DNA of 64,000 nt. It comes from Bradyrhizobium rifense. Lineage in GTDB: Bacteria > Pseudomonadota > Alphaproteobacteria > Rhizobiales > Xanthobacteraceae. The stretch covers positions 1 through 64,000 of the forward strand of contig NZ_VSSS01000032.1 of the NCBI RefSeq assembly GCF_008123425.1, given 5' to 3'. The notes beneath the pieces are model-generated. The model made no database searches. It had not been told where the DNA came from and saw only the letters and a list, made by a program, of their open reading frames with translations. The position numbers and the translations under genes were made by a program. How positions within the stretch are numbered: the stretch's first letter is position 1; the number at the start of each line of letters is the position of its first letter. This document shows positions 7,508-15,430 of the stretch, in pieces.

Positions 7508-9091
7508 GTGTCGCTTGATAAGCTCGTTGAATTGTTGAAATTCACCTTCGATCTGTTCGCCGGCCCGGCGCTCGTTGCCTTGTTCTACTGGTTCAGGTTT
7601 CACACCTCCAAGGGTACGCGATCATACACGACGAAGCCTCTGTTTGCGTTTGGCGTGGTCGCCTTCATGATTCCGTTCGTCCTCATCTATAAAGGGCTCT
7701 CGTATGCGCTGCCGCCCCTTGCATCGATCTGGCTCCTGATTCTCGCCTGGCTCGTCCCGATCCTTCCCGCGGCATGGCGCAATTTCTGCCAGGGCCTCGC
7801 CGGCATTCCCGCAGGCGCGCTCGCCTTGCGAGATGAGTTGGCCGCATCCCCGTTCCAGGTGTCCCAGAGCGACGAACCCGTTTTGCAGCGCAGGTTCGCG
7901 CGGATCGGTTATCGGGTCGACGATTTTCGCGCGGTGCAGTCGACCGCCATCCAATCCCGTTTCATGAAGATATCGGCAATCATGGTTCATCTCGAACGCT
8001 GGGCTGCGGATCGGGAAAGCTTCATGGAGCGCAACGCCGAGCGGTACGCGGAGCTTCTCGCCGTGTTCGACGTGCTGTGCTTCCGCACCGTGCGCGTGCT
8101 CAAGAACAGTCGGGATATCTATGGAGCGATCATGGAGGAAAGCCAGGTCGAGCCGGACGACTGGCAGGCTCTCGATTCTCTTTCGACGCGGCACAGCGCG
8201 GTCAGCCAGCTTCAGCTGGCGGCTCAAACGGCCGCAGGAGCCATGCTGGAGGATTTGCGCAAGGACATGGACTCGCTTCTCAACAATCTCATGTTGTTCG
8301 CGGTGCGCGCTGCCCTGGCCGGCGAGTGGAGTCTCGACCGCAGCAAGCGAAGGCTGGGCGAGATCGGATTCACGCTGGAGCCGGCATCACCTGGCATCAT
8401 GAAGTTTGTGGCGAAAGTAACGGCATTCACGTTTGTCTGGTGCCTGCTGTGGCTGCTCGCATCGGGCAAGATCATTGAGATGCCGGGAGACCAGTCCGCT
8501 GGCGCAATGCGAACGCTGATCCTGACGCCGCTCTACTTCATCGTGAACTTCTCGCTGGTGTATTATTTCAAGCGGCAATTTGCTTTCGCGAACGAAAGCA
8601 TCTTCGGCCGACTTCCAGTCGGGTTTATTCTCTCAGTCGGGATCTTGGGGGCGCTGCTGACGCTGCCGATCCAGATGTGGTTCGATCATGCTCAGTTCTC
8701 GCAAGGACCCTATCCAGATGTCGTGCTGCACGAGCTGCCGGTCTTGATCTTTCCCTGGGGCATTGGGGCGATGGCGGCCCTGCTGGTGCAGGATTCAACC
8801 TGGGACAGACGGTCGCGAAAGACGAGGCAGTTGAGGGATGGCCTCGTCTTTGGTGGCGGTATGACGCTGATGTTATTCGCCCTGCTGGCTATTCACCAGG
8901 TCGCCCCGATACCGGTGATGGGAATGGCCGACCACCTTTCCCCATCGATGTTCTTGCTGTTCTTCGTGCTGCCGACCTTCTTGTTCGGGTTTATCATCGG
9001 CTACGGGATGATCGGCCGGCTGCGCGAGGCGGCCGCGCGCTGCCCGGTCAGGAGCGCGCCTCTCGTAAGTCCTGCGTTTGCGAGCGCCTGA
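7508..9091 (+). CDS. Polytopic membrane protein following the CHAT protease gene
   Basis: A 527-residue protein I cannot assign to a named family. About nine hydrophobic segments are visible. Three lie in the first 95 residues (for example LFAFGVVAFMIPFVLIYKGL). A large soluble helical portion spans about 100-295 and is rich in charged residues. Six more follow at about 300-505, ending with FLLFFVLPTFLFGFIIGYG. The start is the GTG at 7508, preceded by TGGGAG. Position and strand suggest co-transcription with the CHAT gene. The central soluble region would be accessible to a cytoplasmic protease if it faces inward. It could be an effector, a sensor or a channel; nothing in the sequence decides this. 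Confidence 0.78.
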   Translation: MSLDKLVELLKFTFDLFAGPALVALFYWFRFHTSKGTRSYTTKPLFAFGVVAFMIPFVLIYKGLSYALPPLASIWLLILAWLVPILPAAWRNFCQGLAGIPAGALALRDELAASPFQVSQSDEPVLQRRFARIGYRVDDFRAVQSTAIQSRFMKISAIMVHLERWAADRESFMERNAERYAELLAVFDVLCFRTVRVLKNSRDIYGAIMEESQVEPDDWQALDSLSTRHSAVSQLQLAAQTAAGAMLEDLRKDMDSLLNNLMLFAVRAALAGEWSLDRSKRRLGEIGFTLEPASPGIMKFVAKVTAFTFVWCLLWLLASGKIIEMPGDQSAGAMRTLILTPLYFIVNFSLVYYFKRQFAFANESIFGRLPVGFILSVGILGALLTLPIQMWFDHAQFSQGPYPDVVLHELPVLIFPWGIGAMAALLVQDSTWDRRSRKTRQLRDGLVFGGGMTLMLFALLAIHQVAPIPVMGMADHLSPSMFLLFFVLPTFLFGFIIGYGMIGRLREAAARCPVRSAPLVSPAFASA

Positions 9092-9100
9092 CGAAGCCCC

Positions 9101-9132
9101 AAAAAACAAAACCCCGCCATTAGCGGCGGGGT
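9101..9132 (-). terminator. Rho-independent terminator of ctrA
   Basis: The arms CCCCGCC (9112-9118) and GGCGGGG (9125-9131) form a seven-pair GC stem with a six-base loop. Read on the minus strand, the hairpin is followed by TTTTGTTTTTT (complement of 9101-9111), the classical layout. It begins about 48 bases past the ctrA stop. On the plus strand it has no T tract, so it is best assigned to ctrA, although the hairpin may also protect the 3' end of the membrane-protein transcript. Confidence 0.87.
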
Positions 9133-9179
9133 CCAGGCTGGGAGGAGCAAGCCCGACGGAGGCTCGCGACGTCAACGGA

Positions 9180-9881
9180 TCAGGCGGGAATGCGCTCTTC
9201 GACCTCGTGCGGCTCGCGCAGCACGTAGCCGCGGCCCCACACGGTCTCGATGAAGTTGCGTCCCTCGGAGGCGTTGGCGAGCTTCTTGCGGAGCTTGCAG
9301 ATGAAGACGTCGATGATCTTCAGCTCGGGCTCGTCCATGCCGCCGTAGAGGTGGTTGAGGAACATTTCCTTGGTGAGGGTCGTACCCTTGCGGAGCGAGA
9401 GCAGCTCCAGCATCTGGTATTCCTTGCCGGTCAGGTGCACGCGCTGGCCACCGACTTCGACCGTCTTGGTGTCGAGGTTGACGACGAGGTCGCCGGTCTG
9501 GATGACCGACTGGGCGTGACCCTTGGAGCGGCGCACAATCGCGTGGATGCGGGCAACCAGCTCGTCTTTATGGAAGGGTTTGGTCATGTAGTCGTCGGCG
9601 CCGACGCCGAGGCCCTTGACCTTGTCCTCGATGCCGGCGAGGCCGGAGAGGATCAGGATCGGTGTCTTGATCTTGGAGACCCGAAGCTGCTTGAGCACGT
9701 CGTAGCCGGACATGTCGGGCAGGTTGAGGTCGAGAAGGATAATGTCGTAATCGTATAATTTACCGAGATCGACGCCTTCTTCCCCCAAATCGGTCGTGTA
9801 GACGTTGAAGCTCTCAGACTTCAGCATCAGCTCGATCGACTGCGCGACGGCGCTGTCATCTTCAATCAGCAAAACGCGCAT
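9180..9881 (-). CDS. ctrA: CtrA cell-cycle master response regulator
   Basis: CtrA is the essential OmpR-family regulator that controls cell-cycle, flagellar and division genes in many Alphaproteobacteria. The 233-residue product has a receiver domain (MRVLLIEDDSAVAQSIELML, phospho-acceptor Asp51 in LLDLNLPDMSG) and a winged-helix domain whose HLTGKEYQMLELLSLRKGTT and YGGMDEPELKIIDVFICKL segments are nearly identical to those I remember for Caulobacter CtrA. The ATG at 9881 is used; the frame extends upstream to 9977, but the extra 32 residues are not part of the family. It is divergent from fliI, a flagellar gene it plausibly regulates. Confidence 0.97.
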   Translation of the reverse strand: MRVLLIEDDSAVAQSIELMLKSESFNVYTTDLGEEGVDLGKLYDYDIILLDLNLPDMSGYDVLKQLRVSKIKTPILILSGLAGIEDKVKGLGVGADDYMTKPFHKDELVARIHAIVRRSKGHAQSVIQTGDLVVNLDTKTVEVGGQRVHLTGKEYQMLELLSLRKGTTLTKEMFLNHLYGGMDEPELKIIDVFICKLRKKLANASEGRNFIETVWGRGYVLREPHEVEERIPA

Positions 9882-10310
9882 GCCAGTTCCCCATAGTCGC
9901 CGCTCCTGGGCGTCAGGTCGGCCGCATTCGCGGCACTCAACAAAACGCCTTTGAACAACTGATTCGGATCCTGACAACAGATGGTTAACAAATCCTGATT
10001 CTGGAACGCAAGTCCCCCCGGTGCAATTTTTATCGAATCGCCCTAAGGTCTTGTGTACGAAGCAGCTTTCGTTATCCGTTTCCGTTCAAGTTCCACTTTA
10101 AGAGACGGGCCTAACCGACTCCCGCGACTCAGCCTTCTTCTGAAGGGGAGCCACGCTCAGTCACAAAGACAGTGACGCAATGATTAACGATGCGGGTAAA
10201 CACGAAGTTAAGCGCCGTTCAGAAATATGGCGAAATTTAAGGGTTTCGCCACGAAGGCCCCAATGATGAAGGCGCGTCCCCTATGAAGGCCCTCTTATGA
10301 AGGCTGCTCC
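9882..10310. promoter_or_regulatory. ctrA-fliI divergent control region with GANTC cluster
   Basis: This 429-base gap separates ctrA (leftward) from fliI (rightward). It holds five GANTC motifs, the CcrM methylation target, at 9961-9965, 9997-10001, 10035-10039, 10117-10121 and 10126-10130. In Caulobacter a GANTC site in the ctrA promoter makes transcription sensitive to methylation state. Three TTAA-like half-sites, TTAA 10184-10187, GTAA 10196-10199 and TTAA 10208-10211, have 8-base spacers rather than the 7 of the classical CtrA box. The last 60 bases form a repeat-based leader described separately. No -35/-10 pair was assigned. Confidence 0.6.
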
Positions 10311-10318
10311 ATGAAGGC
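10251..10318 (+). promoter_or_regulatory. fliI leader: overlapping micro-ORF repeat
   Basis: ATGAAGGC occurs four times, at 10266, 10283, 10297 and 10311, the last being the fliI start; a degenerate ACGAAGGC lies at 10251. Each upstream ATG opens a micro-ORF (encoding MKARPL, MKALL and MKAAP) whose TGA overlaps the next ATG as ATGA. The spacings of 17, 14 and 14 bases keep this phase. The GAAGG in each unit sits 7-10 bases before the next ATG and can serve as its ribosome binding site. A codon-by-codon reading confirms all three stops. The expected effect is reinitiation-coupled control of FliI synthesis, which is inference. Confidence 0.65.
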
Positions 10319-11636
10319 TTTGGCCGAACAGATCGGCGATATCGACGGCGTCAATATCTATGGCCGAGTGGTCGGCGTGCGCGGCCTCATGGTCGAGGTC
10401 GCCGGCCCGATCCACGCGATGTCGGTCGGCGCGCGGCTTGTGATCGAGACCGGTGCCAACCGTTCCATTCCCTGCGAGGTAATCGGATTTTCCGGCAACA
10501 ACGCTGTCGTGATGCCGTTCGCCGGCCTCGATGGTGTGCGTCGCGGCTGCAGGGCTGTGATCGCCAATGCCGCCAATCAGGTTCGTCCGTCGTCGGCCTG
10601 GCTCGGCCGCGTCGTCAATGCGCTGGGCGAACCGATCGACGGCAAGGGGCCGTTGCCGCAAGGTGCCTCGCCGATGCCGTACCGCAATTCGCCGCCGCCG
10701 GCGCATTCGCGCAAGCGCGTAGGCAGCCCGCTCGATCTCGGCGTGCGCGCGATGAACACCTTCCTCACCTGCTGCCGCGGCCAGCGCATGGGCATCTTCG
10801 CGGGTTCCGGCGTCGGCAAATCCGTGTTGCTCTCGATGCTCGCGCGCAACGTCGATGCGGCGGTCAGCGTCATCGGGCTGATCGGCGAACGCGGCCGCGA
10901 GGTGCAGGAATTCCTGCAGGACGACCTCGGCGAGGAGGGGCTGGCGCGCTCCGTCGTGGTGGTTGCGACCTCCGACGAGCCGGCCCTGATGCGGCGGCAG
11001 GCCGCGTATCTGACGCTCGCGGTCGCCGAATATTTTCGCGACGAGGGCCAGGACGTCCTCTGCCTGATGGACTCGGTGACGCGTTTCGCCATGGCCCAGC
11101 GCGAGATCGGGCTGTCCGCCGGCGAGCCGCCAACCGCCAAGGGCTACACGCCGACCGTCTTCACCGAGCTGCCGAAACTTCTGGAGCGCGCCGGACCGGG
11201 CCTCGGGGAGGGCGCCATCACCGCGATCTTCACGGTGCTGGTCGACGGCGACGATCATAATGAGCCGATCGCCGACGCCGTCCGCGGCATCCTCGACGGC
11301 CACATCGTGATGCAGCGCTCAATCGCGGAGCGCGGCCGCTACCCGGCCATCAACATCCTTAAATCGGTTTCGCGCACCATGCCGAAATCGGCCGATCCGC
11401 AGTTCTGGCCGACCATCCAGAAGGCGCGGGCGGTGATGGCGACCTATGCCGACATGGAGGAACTGATCCGGCTCGGCGCCTATCGGGTCGGCTCCAGCCC
11501 CGAGGTCGACGAGGCGATCCGCCTGCACGAGCCGCTGGAGGCCTTCCTGCGCCAACGCAAGGACGAAAATGCCTCGCTGGCCGACGGTTACCGCCAGTTG
11601 GCGCAAATCCTCGGTAATTTGGAAACGGAACGCTAA
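10311..11636 (+). CDS. fliI: FliI flagellum-specific export ATPase
   Basis: FliI is the hexameric ATPase that unfolds and delivers substrates to the flagellar type III export gate. The 441-residue protein has the N-terminal beta barrel and the P-loop GSGVGKS at residues 165-171. GERGREVQEF and the Walker B segment VLCLMDSVTRFA follow, with the characteristic ATPase segments DDHNEPIADAVRGILDGHIV and RYPAINILKSVSRTMP. The start at 10311 is supported by the family N terminus (MKALAEQ) and by GAAGG seven bases upstream. fliJ follows after 120 bases. The upstream micro-ORF chain is unusual. flhA, encoding the export gate, lies in the same window at 18364-20505. Confidence 0.96.
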   Translation: MKALAEQIGDIDGVNIYGRVVGVRGLMVEVAGPIHAMSVGARLVIETGANRSIPCEVIGFSGNNAVVMPFAGLDGVRRGCRAVIANAANQVRPSSAWLGRVVNALGEPIDGKGPLPQGASPMPYRNSPPPAHSRKRVGSPLDLGVRAMNTFLTCCRGQRMGIFAGSGVGKSVLLSMLARNVDAAVSVIGLIGERGREVQEFLQDDLGEEGLARSVVVVATSDEPALMRRQAAYLTLAVAEYFRDEGQDVLCLMDSVTRFAMAQREIGLSAGEPPTAKGYTPTVFTELPKLLERAGPGLGEGAITAIFTVLVDGDDHNEPIADAVRGILDGHIVMQRSIAERGRYPAINILKSVSRTMPKSADPQFWPTIQKARAVMATYADMEELIRLGAYRVGSSPEVDEAIRLHEPLEAFLRQRKDENASLADGYRQLAQILGNLETER

Positions 11637-11756
11637 CTTTGTCCCGTCATCATCCGATCCCACAGAGTAGCAGAGCCGGTCTTGGCCCAATCGGGCCTGT
11701 GGGGAGACCGGTGTCGTCCCACGTGCAGCTAAGGGACTTCTGGGGAGTACGAGTCG

Positions 11757-12176
11757 ATGAAGTCACGTGATACCCTCATTCGCCTGAAGAAGTTTCAGGT
11801 CGACGAGAAGCGCCGCCGGGTCGCCCAGATCGAGTCCATGATCGCCGACTTCCAGCGGATGTCGACCGATCTGGATCGCGAGATCCAGACCGAGCAGGAC
11901 CGCGCCGGGATCAACGATCCCGCGCATTTCGCCTATCCGACCTATGCCAAGGCCGCCATCCAGCGCCGCGAGAACCTGACCCGCTCGGCCGACGAGCTGA
12001 GGGGCCAGCTCGAGGAGGCCAAGGCCGCGCTCGGGGAGGCTTTCGAGGAACTGAAGAAGGTCGAGCTCCTGGACGAGCGTGACCAGGCCCGCGAGCGCGC
12101 CGAGGAAAACGCCCGCGAGCAGGCCGATCTCGACAGCATCGGCCTGATGCGCTCCCGCATCGGCGCCGTCGCCTGA
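11757..12176 (+). CDS. fliJ: FliJ flagellar export chaperone
   Basis: A 139-residue, almost entirely helical and highly charged protein with the length and position of FliJ, the coiled-coil stalk that fits into the FliI hexamer and touches FlhA. The opening MKSRDTLIRLKKFQVDEKRR is typical of alphaproteobacterial FliJ, and the rest (DELRGQLEEAKAALGEAFEEL, ERAEENAREQADLD) is coiled coil with no globular domain. It follows fliI on the same strand and is followed by a clear terminator, so fliI-fliJ form one unit. Confidence 0.9.
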   Translation: MKSRDTLIRLKKFQVDEKRRRVAQIESMIADFQRMSTDLDREIQTEQDRAGINDPAHFAYPTYAKAAIQRRENLTRSADELRGQLEEAKAALGEAFEELKKVELLDERDQARERAEENAREQADLDSIGLMRSRIGAVA

Positions 12177-12214
12177 CGGCAGCCAGCGGTCAAAATCGCT
12201 AGAGAATTTGCGAG

Positions 12215-12240
12215 CCCGGACCCGCAAGGTCCGGGTTTTT
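12215..12240 (+). terminator. Rho-independent terminator after fliJ
   Basis: A perfect eight-pair stem, CCCGGACC (12215-12222) with GGTCCGGG (12228-12235), and a five-base CGCAA loop are followed directly by five T residues. It lies 38 bases past the fliJ stop and should end the fliI-fliJ transcript before the sigma-factor gene. Confidence 0.92.
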
Positions 12241-12359
12241 GCGTGTGCTGTCCACAGCGTGGCGCGCCGCCCCTTGGTGAGGGGCTTGGCCACGCGCTAT
12301 GGTAGCGGAGTGCCGGGGTCCGCGCGGGATGCGACGAGGCCTGCGCGTTGGGGGGCTGA

Positions 12360-12905
12360 ATGCTGACGCCAGCTGAGCTGGTCGGGCTGATTGAGGCGGT
12401 GGCGAAGCGCGACCAGGCCGCGTTCGAGCGCCTCTACGCCGCCACGCGCGCGAAACTTTATGGCGTCGTGCTCCGTATCTTGCGCCGACAGGATCTCGCA
12501 GAGGAGGTCATTCAGGAGACCTACGTCAAGATCTGGAACAGCGCCGGCCAGTTCAACCCGACGCTGTCATCGCCGATCACGTGGATGGCGTCGATCGCGC
12601 GCAACCGCGCCATCGATATCGTCCGCAAGAAGACGGAGGCCTCCATCGAGGAGGAGCCGCAGGCGATGGATGTCGCCGCCGACAGTCCCGATCCCCTGGC
12701 GCGCCGCGAGATGTCCGAGGAGTTGAAGCGGCTCTTGGAATGCATTGGTCGCCTCGAGCCGGACCGTCAGCGGCTCGTGCTTCTCGCCTATTACAACGGC
12801 TGGAGCCGCGAGCAATTGGCGGAGAAATTCGCTGCGCCCGTCAACACAGTGAAGACTTGGCTCCGGCGCAGTATGTTGGACATCCGGGAGTGCCTCGGAT
12901 TATGA
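12360..12905 (+). CDS. ECF RNA polymerase sigma factor (SigK-like)
   Basis: A 181-residue group IV sigma factor. Region 2 covers about residues 20-95, with the DLAEEVIQETYVKIWNSA helix and the PITWMASIARNRAIDIVRKK promoter-binding helix. Region 4 covers about residues 120-175, with the HTH segment YYNGWSREQLAEKFAAPVNTVKTWLRR. Region 3 is absent, as expected. The gene is followed 22 bases later by an RskA-type anti-sigma factor, which supports assignment to the SigK-like ECF group. Such pairs respond to envelope stress, often redox or metal related; the inducing signal here is not visible. A promoter in the 120 bases after the fliJ terminator is likely but was not identified. Confidence 0.93.
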   Translation: MLTPAELVGLIEAVAKRDQAAFERLYAATRAKLYGVVLRILRRQDLAEEVIQETYVKIWNSAGQFNPTLSSPITWMASIARNRAIDIVRKKTEASIEEEPQAMDVAADSPDPLARREMSEELKRLLECIGRLEPDRQRLVLLAYYNGWSREQLAEKFAAPVNTVKTWLRRSMLDIRECLGL

Positions 12906-12927
12906 GGATGGTTTTGGACTGCAATTG

Positions 12928-13998
12928 ATGGCCTACAGCGAGGATCATATCGCGCTCGCCGCGGAATATGCGCTCGGCACACTCGATGCCGACGAGCGCG
13001 CGCAGGTCGCGACCATGATGGCGGTGGACCAGGAGTTCGCCGCCGTGGTGCAGGCGTGGGAATTCCGGCTCGGCGTCCTCAATCAGATGGTGGGTACGAT
13101 CGAGCCGCGGCCGATCGTGTGGGAGAACATCCGGCGCGAGATCGCGCAGACGCTCTCGTCGCAGGATTCGAGCGAGGCGCCGCCGGTGCTGTCGGAGGCG
13201 CCGCCACCACCACTGCCGGAGTTCTATTCGCCGGAGCCTTCATCGTCCGAGTCTTCAGCGACAGAGTCTTCAGCGACAGAGCCTCCGTCGCTGGACGCGC
13301 AGCAATCGACGTCGCCCGAATCCAACTCCGATGCCGTTCCGATTTTCCCGCCGCAGTTCGTGCCGCAGACCCATGCGCCCGACCCGCGCGTTGCGCCCGT
13401 GACGCAGGCGCCGGTCGTCGACGGCAGCAACGTGATCTATCTCGAGGGCCGCGTGAAGCGCTGGCGCACGATCGCCTCCGCCGTGGGGGCACTTGCGGCC
13501 GCATTGCTGGTGACACTGTCGCTTCAGATCTTCCTGCCCGATGCGCTGCCGGGCGCGCTGCGGCCCGCACCGCGTATCCAGACGGTCGAGCTCAAGACAC
13601 CGGCCGCGCCGCTGTCTTCGCCCGCGCAATATGTTGCGCTGTTGCAGGGCCAGAGCGGCGGTCCCGCCTTCATCCTCACCATTGACGGGGCGACCAAGAA
13701 CTTCACGGTGCGCAAGGTCGGCGCGACGCCGGAGCCGGGCAAGAGCTTTGAGCTCTGGCTGATCTCCGACAGGCTGCCGCGCCCGCGGTCGCTGGGCGTG
13801 ATCGGCAGCGGCGACTTCACGGCACGCCCGTTGCTCGCTGGCTACGATGCCGATGTCGTCAACGGTGCAACCTATGCCGTCACGGTCGAGCAGTCGGGCG
13901 GCTCGCCCAACGGCCAGCCGACCTCGGCGCCGGTGTTTTCCGGCAAGCTGATCGAGACCGTGCCGCCGTCCCAGCCGCAGGTTCCCGCGAAGAAGTAG
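12928..13998 (+). CDS. RskA-type membrane anti-sigma factor
   Basis: A 356-residue anti-sigma factor. Residues 1-75 form the cytoplasmic sigma-binding region (HIALAAEYALGTLDADERAQ), which holds the ECF factor inactive. A long Pro/Ser-rich linker at about 80-150 includes a tandem SSATESSATE segment from a duplicated 15-base unit. One membrane helix lies at about 178-200 (TIASAVGALAAALLVTLSL), followed by a periplasmic RskA domain (residues about 225-345) with the FELWLISDRLPRPRSLGVI segment. The start is the ATG at 12928, one codon after a TTG. Release would need regulated proteolysis, as for RskA-family proteins. The linker is unusually long. Confidence 0.88.
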   Translation: MAYSEDHIALAAEYALGTLDADERAQVATMMAVDQEFAAVVQAWEFRLGVLNQMVGTIEPRPIVWENIRREIAQTLSSQDSSEAPPVLSEAPPPPLPEFYSPEPSSSESSATESSATEPPSLDAQQSTSPESNSDAVPIFPPQFVPQTHAPDPRVAPVTQAPVVDGSNVIYLEGRVKRWRTIASAVGALAAALLVTLSLQIFLPDALPGALRPAPRIQTVELKTPAAPLSSPAQYVALLQGQSGGPAFILTIDGATKNFTVRKVGATPEPGKSFELWLISDRLPRPRSLGVIGSGDFTARPLLAGYDADVVNGATYAVTVEQSGGSPNGQPTSAPVFSGKLIETVPPSQPQVPAKK

Positions 13999-14167
13999 TC
14001 GCCGCAACGGCGCAATATTGTCGCCGGGGTCCATTTCGTCGTCGTAATTCGACAAGTCTTGCTGAATTCACCTGTGATTTGAACCTCCATGCATTTCCAG
14101 GCGTCAAATGCCCGGAATTTGCAGTCGGCATCGCCGATCATGGTGCCGGAGAGGGGCTAGAAATCAG

Positions 14168-15127
14168 ATGGATGCAGCCAAGCCGCCGGGCGTCTTTATT
14201 CACCAATATGCAGGCCTGCCGCAGGGGCCGGCGTTCGAGCATTGGCGCGACAGGGCCCTGGGGTCCTGCGGCCTCGAGATCGGACCGAGCCAGGGCGACA
14301 GCATCGATTGCCGGCTGCAGATCAGCGTGGTCGACAATATCGCGCTCGCCATTCCCGAAGGTTCCTCCGCACAATATTCGCGCACGCAGGGCGGTCTCGC
14401 CGACGGCAGCAACGATCTCGTGCTGATCGCCGCGCATGCCGGCCTCGTCAGCGTCCGGCAGAACGGTCATACGGTCGAGCTCGCGCCGGCGCAGATGGTG
14501 CTCGCCGATATGGGCATCACCGGCAGCGTCGGTCACACCGACGAGAACCGCTTCACCACCATCCGCATGCCGCGGCGCGCGCTGCTGGACATCAATCCGC
14601 GTGCCGAGGAGAAGCTGTCCCAGGTTCTGTCGGACGGCGCGGTCGCCGAGACCATCTTCCGCTATCACGCGCTTGCCGCCCATCACGCGCCGCATCTCGA
14701 CGCCGTCGGCCAGCGCCTGACCGCGCAGCACATGGTCGATCTCGTCGGCCTCCTGCTTGGCACCGACGCCGAGCATGCGGCGCTCGCGCGCGGTCGCGGT
14801 CATGCGGCGGCCCGTCTCGATCTCATGCGCGCAGACGTGATGGCCGCACTTGGCCGTAACGATCTCTGCCTGTCCGAGGTCGCCACCCGGTCAGGGCTCA
14901 GCCCGCGCCAGGCGCAGCGGCTGTTCGAGCAGGCCGGCACCACCTTCACCGAATTCGTACTGGAGCAACGTTTGCTGCTCGCGCGAAAATTGCTCGGCGA
15001 TCCCCGCGCGCGGGCGCGCAAGATCAGCGACATCGCGCATTCCTCTGGCTTCGCCGACCTGTCCTATTTCAATCGCGCCTTCCGCAAGCGTTTTAGCGCG
15101 ACGCCGTCGGAACTGCGCGAGGCCTGA
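14168..15127 (+). CDS. AraC-family transcriptional regulator
   Basis: A 319-residue regulator. The N-terminal 200 residues resemble the AraC-type ligand-binding domain found with AraC_binding_2 regulators (DRFTTIRMPRRALLDI-like region, SVRQNGH motif). The C-terminal 100 residues hold the two helix-turn-helix motifs, LCLSEVATRSGLSPRQAQRLF and ISDIAHSSGFADLSYFNRAFRK. The start at 14168 (MDAAKPPGVF) is preferred over an upstream in-frame start at 14108 whose 20 extra residues look non-coding. It stands alone, flanked by the anti-sigma gene and a perfect tandem repeat. Its target is unknown; the exported SUMF1-fold gene downstream is a candidate by position only. Confidence 0.88.
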   Translation: MDAAKPPGVFIHQYAGLPQGPAFEHWRDRALGSCGLEIGPSQGDSIDCRLQISVVDNIALAIPEGSSAQYSRTQGGLADGSNDLVLIAAHAGLVSVRQNGHTVELAPAQMVLADMGITGSVGHTDENRFTTIRMPRRALLDINPRAEEKLSQVLSDGAVAETIFRYHALAAHHAPHLDAVGQRLTAQHMVDLVGLLLGTDAEHAALARGRGHAAARLDLMRADVMAALGRNDLCLSEVATRSGLSPRQAQRLFEQAGTTFTEFVLEQRLLLARKLLGDPRARARKISDIAHSSGFADLSYFNRAFRKRFSATPSELREA

Positions 15128-15430
15128 GCGGCCGGCCCCGCAATCTACTTTTGCCGATCGGCGCCGGCGCGTTTTGCCGATCGGCGCCGGCGCGCGTGAC
15201 GTCGAGACGTTCTGTCGCGCTGAAGGCCGCAAGACGCTTCGCCACGAAGCCGTTTTTTGTGCGTGGCGACACCGGCCTGAAACAATCACACTAGATCATC
15301 GCCGGACTGATGAGGCTGCTGCGGCATGTTTTGCGGCGGCGACATTGCGATTGGTGGCGGACGCGCCCGCCTTTTGAAGCGCTTTTTTTAAACAGATCAT
15401 TGACGGTCACGTTGTGACCAGGAGGGCCAT
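15128..15430. other. Intergenic region after the AraC gene
   Basis: This 303-base stretch contains the 23-base tandem repeat annotated separately. A lower-GC part near 15370-15410 (CTTTTTTTAAAC) just upstream of the next gene may be promoter. The ribosome binding site AGGAGGG at 15420-15426 belongs to that gene. No RNA gene or ORF with coding character was recognised. Confidence 0.45.
15149..15194. repeat. Perfect 23-bp tandem direct repeat
   Basis: Two identical 23-base units lie head to tail at 15149-15171 and 15172-15194, beginning 22 bases after the AraC stop codon. Each unit starts with TTTT and contains the self-complementary stretches GCCGATCGGC and CCGGCGCCGG. The two units could therefore fold within or between copies. 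It may be a recent slippage duplication or a pair of binding sites or hairpins. Confidence 0.85.

Noticed and set aside
15149..15194. Possible minimal CRISPR array
   Set aside because: The two units are directly adjacent without a spacer, and there are only two, so this is a tandem duplication.
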